DNA from: Planctomycetia bacterium
GTDB taxonomy: Bacteria > Planctomycetota > Planctomycetia > Gemmatales > Gemmataceae
Length of the DNA stretch: 8,600 bases
Direction of reading: 5' to 3'
Assembly (NCBI GenBank): GCA_022616395.1
Contig: JAKEEV010000840.1
Coordinates: 1-8,600, forward strand
Shown: one piece after another, positions 5,229 through 8,600 of the stretch
Layout of the letters: each line of letters starts with the position of its first letter
Position numbering within the stretch: the stretch's first letter is position 1
Made by a program: the position numbers and the translations under genes
Notes under the pieces: model-generated
What the model saw: the letters and a program-made list of their open reading frames with translations, nothing else
Database searches by the model: none
Told to the model about the DNA's origin: nothing

Positions 5229-6362
5229 GTGGTACGTGTTCTGATTGTCGCTCTCGGTGTTCTGGTCGCTGTGGCTCTTGTTGTGCCGGAAGGCCGCGCA
5301 TCGCTTCATCACGTTCAACAACCGGTGGCAATCCCGGTCGATGACAAGGGCACGCCGCAATCGCTCCCATTTGAGGAGTTCAAACGCAGGTTGTTGGTGT
5401 TACGGAACGCCAGCAATGTGAAAATGCCGTTCGAGGAAGAGGTCGTCAATTCCACAACGAAGAAGACCGAAATACAGAAGACCGAACGTGGGAAGGTGAA
5501 AGATCGTATCGACGCTGCCAAGAAGCGCATCAGCGAGGCCAAGAAAAAAGGCCAGAAACTCCCACAAATCGAAGTCGTGGCTCTGGCGGTCGATCAACTC
5601 TACGCAGGTCAACTGCTGGAAGCGGAGAGTACGCTCGCCAGTTATCGCAGGGGGTTCCTTCCAAACATCACGCTCGCCCACATCGTCGCGAGTCAGGCCC
5701 GCAAGCCCGAAGACTGGGAACGCGCGTCGATCTTCCTCGGTATCGCGAACGACGATGAGCCACCGTCAGCCGCAAGCCTCGGCCTGACGCAGCAACAACT
5801 CGACTGGCAAATCAAGTTAAACAAGGGACCGCTACTGGAACTCTTCAAATTGCGCTGGGAAGAAGCCAGGGGGCCGAAGAAATCGGTCGAGGACGAGTTG
5901 CCCGATGCGATCTTCGCCGTGAAATTCGTCAACGAAGCCGGAGCATACGAACCCGGCGTGCTGGCACCCGCAGAGAAAGCCAAACTTCCTCCTGATGCCA
6001 TCGCCATCGTTCAGCAACTCGTGTTGTGGTTCCCCCACGATACGCGGCTCTACTGGTTACTCGGCGAACTCTACGCGGCCAACGGAGACTTCAAGGCGGC
6101 GAAAAAGATCATGGACGAATGCGTCGATTCGCTCGGCTTCAGCAACCGCAAAGTTCTGATGGAACACCGTCAGCCTGTGACGAAGGCCGCAGAGAAGGTC
6201 GTGACGCCCGAGGAGGAACCGCTCTTCACGGACAAGCCGACCGAGCAGCCGCATCTGGCGTTCACGATGGGCGCGGTGTGGGTCTATATCGGCGTGGTGG
6301 CCGCTCTCGCCACTCTTGTGTTCCTGCGGGCCATGTGGAAACGACGAAAAGGAACCGCTTAG
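5229..6362 (+). CDS. Bitopic membrane protein with TPR-like segment, function unknown
   Basis: The protein is 377 aa and starts with GTG behind a strong ribosome site. Residues 1-24 form a hydrophobic export signal (VLIVALGVLVAVALVV, then GRAS). The body is mostly helical and charged: a Lys/Glu-rich region at 75-110 (KKTEIQKTERGKVKDRIDAA) with coiled-coil character, helices at 114-170 (VDQLYAGQLLEAESTLASY resembles a TPR hairpin), and a clear TPR-like unit at 272-303 (TRLYWLLGELYAANGDFKAA). One transmembrane helix lies near 347-367, followed by WKRRKGTA. This predicts a large periplasmic domain and a short cytoplasmic basic tail. TPR proteins usually hold other proteins; the partner is not visible here. 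Repeat element B begins five bases after the stop. Confidence 0.85.
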   Translation: MVRVLIVALGVLVAVALVVPEGRASLHHVQQPVAIPVDDKGTPQSLPFEEFKRRLLVLRNASNVKMPFEEEVVNSTTKKTEIQKTERGKVKDRIDAAKKRISEAKKKGQKLPQIEVVALAVDQLYAGQLLEAESTLASYRRGFLPNITLAHIVASQARKPEDWERASIFLGIANDDEPPSAASLGLTQQQLDWQIKLNKGPLLELFKLRWEEARGPKKSVEDELPDAIFAVKFVNEAGAYEPGVLAPAEKAKLPPDAIAIVQQLVLWFPHDTRLYWLLGELYAANGDFKAAKKIMDECVDSLGFSNRKVLMEHRQPVTKAAEKVVTPEEEPLFTDKPTEQPHLAFTMGAVWVYIGVVAALATLVFLRAMWKRRKGTA

Positions 6363-6366
6363 AAAA

Positions 6367-6450
6367 CAGTGATCAGTAATCAGTAATCAGTGATCGGTGT
6401 TCGCCACTCTTGCTGGAAACTGATGACTGATTACTGACGACTGATGACTG
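6367..6450. repeat. TCAGT-heptamer inverted-repeat element B
   Basis: The left arm (GTGATCAGTAATCAGTAATC) and right arm (ACTGATGACTGATTACTGAC) are imperfect complements. The core at 6393-6424 is, on the minus strand, identical to the element C core at 8025-8056 at 31 of 32 positions. It sits between two same-strand genes, immediately behind the TPR-like gene's stop. The next gene begins 58 bases beyond it. Confidence 0.9.
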
Positions 6451-6508
6451 CCCTCTGTCTTCTGAAACTGCTCTCGCGTTCTCGTGGACAGATGAGTAGA
6501 CTATTCGC

Positions 6509-7135
6509 ATGTCTACACCATTCTACAAAAAGGCCCGGCGGCATCTTTCGAGCAACTGCTCGGTGATGAAGCAACTCATCGCCCGCGTCGGGCCTTGCAC
6601 GCTTGAGCCAAACAACGATGACCCATTCACGCTGCTCGTGCGGTGCGTCATCTCACAGCAGATTTCCACGAAGGCCGCGGAGTCGATCTTCGCTCGGCTC
6701 GCGGAGTTAGTGAAAGGCCCTCCGGTGCCGTTGGAGAAGCTCGCGAAGCTCTCCGAAGCGAAGTTCAAGTCGTGCGGCATCTCTGGACCGAAACAACGCA
6801 CGCTGCGCGCGGTCATCGAACACGTGAAGGCGAACCCCAAGCTCTTGCCGGGCATTCCCGACCTCGATGACGAATCCATCCGCGCGCAACTCACCGCGAT
6901 CAAAGGAATCGGACCCTGGACCGCGGACATGTTCTTGATCTTTGGGCTTGGTCGGCCGGATGTGCTGGCAGTCGGGGACTACGGAGTCAAGGTCGCGGTG
7001 AAGAACCAGTTTGGGCTTCGGAAAATGCCCCATCCTGACAAGCTCACCAAAATCGGTGAGCCGTGGACGCCCTACAGCTCGATCGCGTGTTGGTACCTGT
7101 GGCGAAGTCTGGAAGCAAAGAAGGAAGACGCTTGA
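6509..7135 (+). CDS. DNA-3-methyladenine glycosylase II (AlkA/Mag-type HhH-GPD)
   Basis: This enzyme would excise alkylated purines such as 3-methyladenine, starting base-excision repair. The protein is 208 aa, the compact bacterial/yeast Mag-like form without the N-terminal AlkA domain. LLVRCVISQQISTKAAESIF (42-61) is the typical first helical block. The helix-hairpin-helix is LTAIKGIGPWTAD (128-140). The catalytic aspartate is D157 (VLAVGDYGVK). Position 137, where bifunctional lyases such as OGG1 or Nth have lysine, is tryptophan, so it should be a monofunctional glycosylase. The C-terminal block EPWTPYSSIACWYLWRSL (184-201) is recognisable, but S190 stands where I would expect arginine. 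ATG at 6509 has only a weak upstream purine tract. It converges on the hydratase gene with a 47-base gap that shows no hairpin. Confidence 0.93.
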   Translation: MSTPFYKKARRHLSSNCSVMKQLIARVGPCTLEPNNDDPFTLLVRCVISQQISTKAAESIFARLAELVKGPPVPLEKLAKLSEAKFKSCGISGPKQRTLRAVIEHVKANPKLLPGIPDLDDESIRAQLTAIKGIGPWTADMFLIFGLGRPDVLAVGDYGVKVAVKNQFGLRKMPHPDKLTKIGEPWTPYSSIACWYLWRSLEAKKEDA

Positions 7136-7182
7136 GGAAGTGTTCAGAGATCGGCTCCCTCAATGCAGATGTTGTTCGCAAC

Positions 7183-7974
7183 TTACGCGCGCTCGAATTC
7201 CATACTCACTCGACCAAGCGGGCCGAAGTCGGCCGCGAGTCGGTCGCCGGGCTGAGCCAAGTAAATGTCGGTCGTCACTCCGGTCGTGATTCGATCTCCT
7301 CGGCTCAAGCGCCGACCGAACTTCGGCAACTCGTTGGCCAACCACGCCACCACATTCAGCGGGTTGCCCAATACGGCCGCTCCCGTACCGGTGAGCGTCT
7401 CCTCGCCGTTGATGGTGAGCGAAACCGGATGAGTGGCGAAGTCGAGATCCCTCCAGCCGGCATACGGCTCGCCCGCGATCCACGCTCCGTGAATGGCATT
7501 GTCCGCGAGCAACGATGGAGCGCCGACCACCTGCCAGTTGTGATACCGGTGATCGACAACCTCGATGGACGGCAGTGCGGAACCGATGAACTCCTTGATT
7601 GTCTCGGCGGTGTAAGTCGATCCCGCTGGAACGTCTCGTCCCATCTCGAATCCAAATTCCGCTTCGGTGCAGCGAACGGTGAAATCGGATGCTCGGAGTT
7701 TCGTTGAACTTTTGTGTGTGGAATGAGAGAGGAGAACGCCAAAGAACGGCCCGTCCACACCGAGCGCTTTCTGGGCCAGTTCGCTTGTGCAGGCAATCTT
7801 GTAGCCGACGGGGTGACCGCCAGTCCGGGCAAGGAGCTTCCGCACAAGTAACTCCTGGACCTGATACCCCTCGGCGAGCGTTCGAGGAACCACCTCCGTG
7901 GGCAGAGCCGCGACCCGACGCTGAGTTTGCCGGAGGTCGAAGAGATACTCGCACGCTGCTGTCACGCGATCCAT
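7183..7974 (-). CDS. 2-keto-4-pentenoate hydratase / fumarylacetoacetate hydrolase-family enzyme
   Basis: The fold is that of MhpD-type hydratases and 4-oxalocrotonate decarboxylases, which act with a divalent metal on 2-keto acids from ring-cleavage pathways. The start is ATG at 7974 (263 aa), because GGAG (plus-strand CTCC 7981-7984) lies six bases upstream; a GTG at 7986 would add four residues and contain that site. In numbering from the GTG: K63 in GYKIACTSELAQKALGVDGP; E108 and E110 in TEAEFGFEMGRD and E142 in SIEVVDHRY as likely metal ligands; D162 and N163 in LADNAIHG; and the C-terminal TGVTTDIYLAQPGD. No other aromatic-degradation gene is in the window, so the true substrate is unknown and another FAH-family activity is possible. 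Repeat element C starts only a few bases upstream of its ribosome site. Confidence 0.88.
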   Translation of the reverse strand: MDRVTAACEYLFDLRQTQRRVAALPTEVVPRTLAEGYQVQELLVRKLLARTGGHPVGYKIACTSELAQKALGVDGPFFGVLLSHSTHKSSTKLRASDFTVRCTEAEFGFEMGRDVPAGSTYTAETIKEFIGSALPSIEVVDHRYHNWQVVGAPSLLADNAIHGAWIAGEPYAGWRDLDFATHPVSLTINGEETLTGTGAAVLGNPLNVVAWLANELPKFGRRLSRGDRITTGVTTDIYLAQPGDRLAADFGPLGRVSMEFERA

Positions 7975-7987
7975 ACGCAACTCCACA

Positions 7988-8118
7988 CAGTCAGAGATCA
8001 GAAGACAGGAATCAGGAGTCAGGAATCAGTTTCCAGGAAGAGTGGCGAACACCGATAACTGACTCCTGACTCCTGATTCCTGATCACTGTTCACTTGATT
8101 ACTGATGACTGATTACTG
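7988..8118. repeat. TCAGT-type inverted-repeat element C
   Basis: The left arm has (A/G)TCAGGA-type heptamers (CAGGAATCAGGAGTCAGGA, from 8006) that pair with the right arm (from 8057: AACTGACTCCTGACTCCTGA) at 25 of 26 positions. The core at 8025-8056 matches element B in inverted orientation with one mismatch. The distal right arm (8083-8118) has ATCAGT-type units and shares ACTGTTCACT with element A. It lies in the divergent space between the hydratase and the sigma factor, against the hydratase translation start. Confidence 0.9.
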
Positions 8119-8357
8119 CTGACGGACGACCGCCCACAGTACCCGGTGGTTTGTGTGGAGTCAAAGAGCAGACGGTAAAGAAGCCGCGTAGGAAGTCCCT
8201 CGGTCCGTCTGCTGGTTTGAAAAAAGTTTCCAATAGTGGCGGAGAACGCACAACTTCCCTGGTAAATCGCTTCCACTTCGGGCAAAAAAAGTCAGACCCG
8301 TTTGACCCCGCCAGGACACTTACTCTTCTGAGAGATCCTTCCACCGCGTCATTCCGT
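8119..8357. promoter_or_regulatory. Upstream region of the ECF sigma-factor gene
   Basis: With element C this makes a 383-base stretch without a gene (7975-8357). AGCAGACGG (8167-8175) and CCGTCTGCT (8205-8213) form a perfect 9-bp dyad around 29 bases. A-runs occur at 8220-8226 and 8284-8290. CTCT/AGAG (8324-8334) form a small dyad near the start of the gene. These may be regulatory, and ECF genes are often autoregulated, but no promoter motif can be assigned with confidence. Confidence 0.4.
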
Positions 8358-8600
8358 ATGACCAACACACAAGCAGACGGAGTTCTGCAAGAACTTTGCA
8401 AACTCGTCGAGACCCAGACGCAGTTGACTGATGGGCAACTGCTGTCCCGCTTCTCCACGGACCGAGACGAGCAAGCGTTTGCCGCGCTGATTCAGAGGCA
8501 CGGCGGGCTGGTCTATGGCGTCTGTCGGAACATTTTGCGCCACGAACAGGATACGGAAGACGCCTTCCAGGGCACATTTCTTGTTCTCGTGCGCCGGGCC
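8358..8600 (+). CDS. ECF-type RNA polymerase sigma factor, N-terminal part, cut by window end
   Basis: An open frame from ATG at 8358 gives 81 codons and runs off the right edge without a stop. ECF sigma factors bind core RNA polymerase and direct it to promoters for specific responses. Residues 24-36 (TDGQLLSRFSTDR) lead into region 2: DEQAFAALIQRHGGLVYGVC (37-56), then NILRHEQDTEDAFQGTFLVL (58-77), with the DTEDAFQ helix typical of region 2.2. This wording (RHG..VYGVCR..LRHEQD.EDAFQ.TFLVL) is characteristic of the large sigma families expanded in Gemmata-like planctomycetes, some of which carry long C-terminal WD40 or other domains. Whether that holds here cannot be seen. No strong ribosome site precedes the ATG; GAGAG at 8330-8334 is far away, so an alternative start is possible. 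Confidence 0.92.
   Translation, partial: MTNTQADGVLQELCKLVETQTQLTDGQLLSRFSTDRDEQAFAALIQRHGGLVYGVCRNILRHEQDTEDAFQGTFLVLVRRA

Noticed and set aside
7160..7954. Minus-strand open frame of 264 codons overlapping the hydratase
   Set aside because: It is a frame shadow; the frame at 7183-7974 shows the family motifs and a proper ribosome site.

Overview
This window looks like chromosomal DNA from a planctomycete, most likely of the Gemmataceae. The evidence is the GC-rich coding sequence, the N-terminus of a Gemmata-style ECF sigma factor at the right edge, several planctomycete-type orphan proteins, and intergenic spaces filled with dispersed inverted repeats. The genus assignment is inference; no rRNA or other marker is present.

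Layout, left to right. The left edge has the tail of a 30-bp tandem repeat. It is followed by a histidine-bearing multi-pass membrane protein of unknown function (+), then pyrD, a class 1B dihydroorotate dehydrogenase (-). Next is a small secreted Gly/Lys/Phe low-complexity protein (+). Two queuosine-precursor genes are divergent: queC (-) makes preQ0 and queF (+) reduces it to preQ1. A single-BON-domain protein (-), a small membrane-associated orphan (+) and a bitopic protein with a TPR-like segment (+) follow. The right part holds an AlkA-type DNA glycosylase (+), a 2-keto-4-pentenoate hydratase/FAH-family enzyme (-) and the start of an ECF sigma factor (+, cut by the window end).

The genes mostly alternate in strand and show no clear operon. 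The only pair with an obvious shared pathway is queC/queF (7-deazaguanine tRNA modification). pyrD serves pyrimidine synthesis, and the glycosylase serves base-excision repair of alkylated DNA.

The most striking content is intergenic. At least four repeat families occupy nearly every gap: (i) a CTCCCTNNCGGTCGCGGCTC family, as a tandem array at the left edge and as a perfect 29-bp inverted repeat between queC and queF; (ii) three elements with TCAGT-based heptamer arms, two of which share a nearly identical 32-bp core in opposite orientation; (iii) a perfect 35-bp inverted repeat between queF and the BON gene; (iv) a GTTGGAGTC/GACTCCAAC hairpin. One heptamer element reaches into the coding ends of both flanking genes and supplies the last codons and stop of queC. 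I see no CRISPR array, tRNA, rRNA, transposase or defence cluster.
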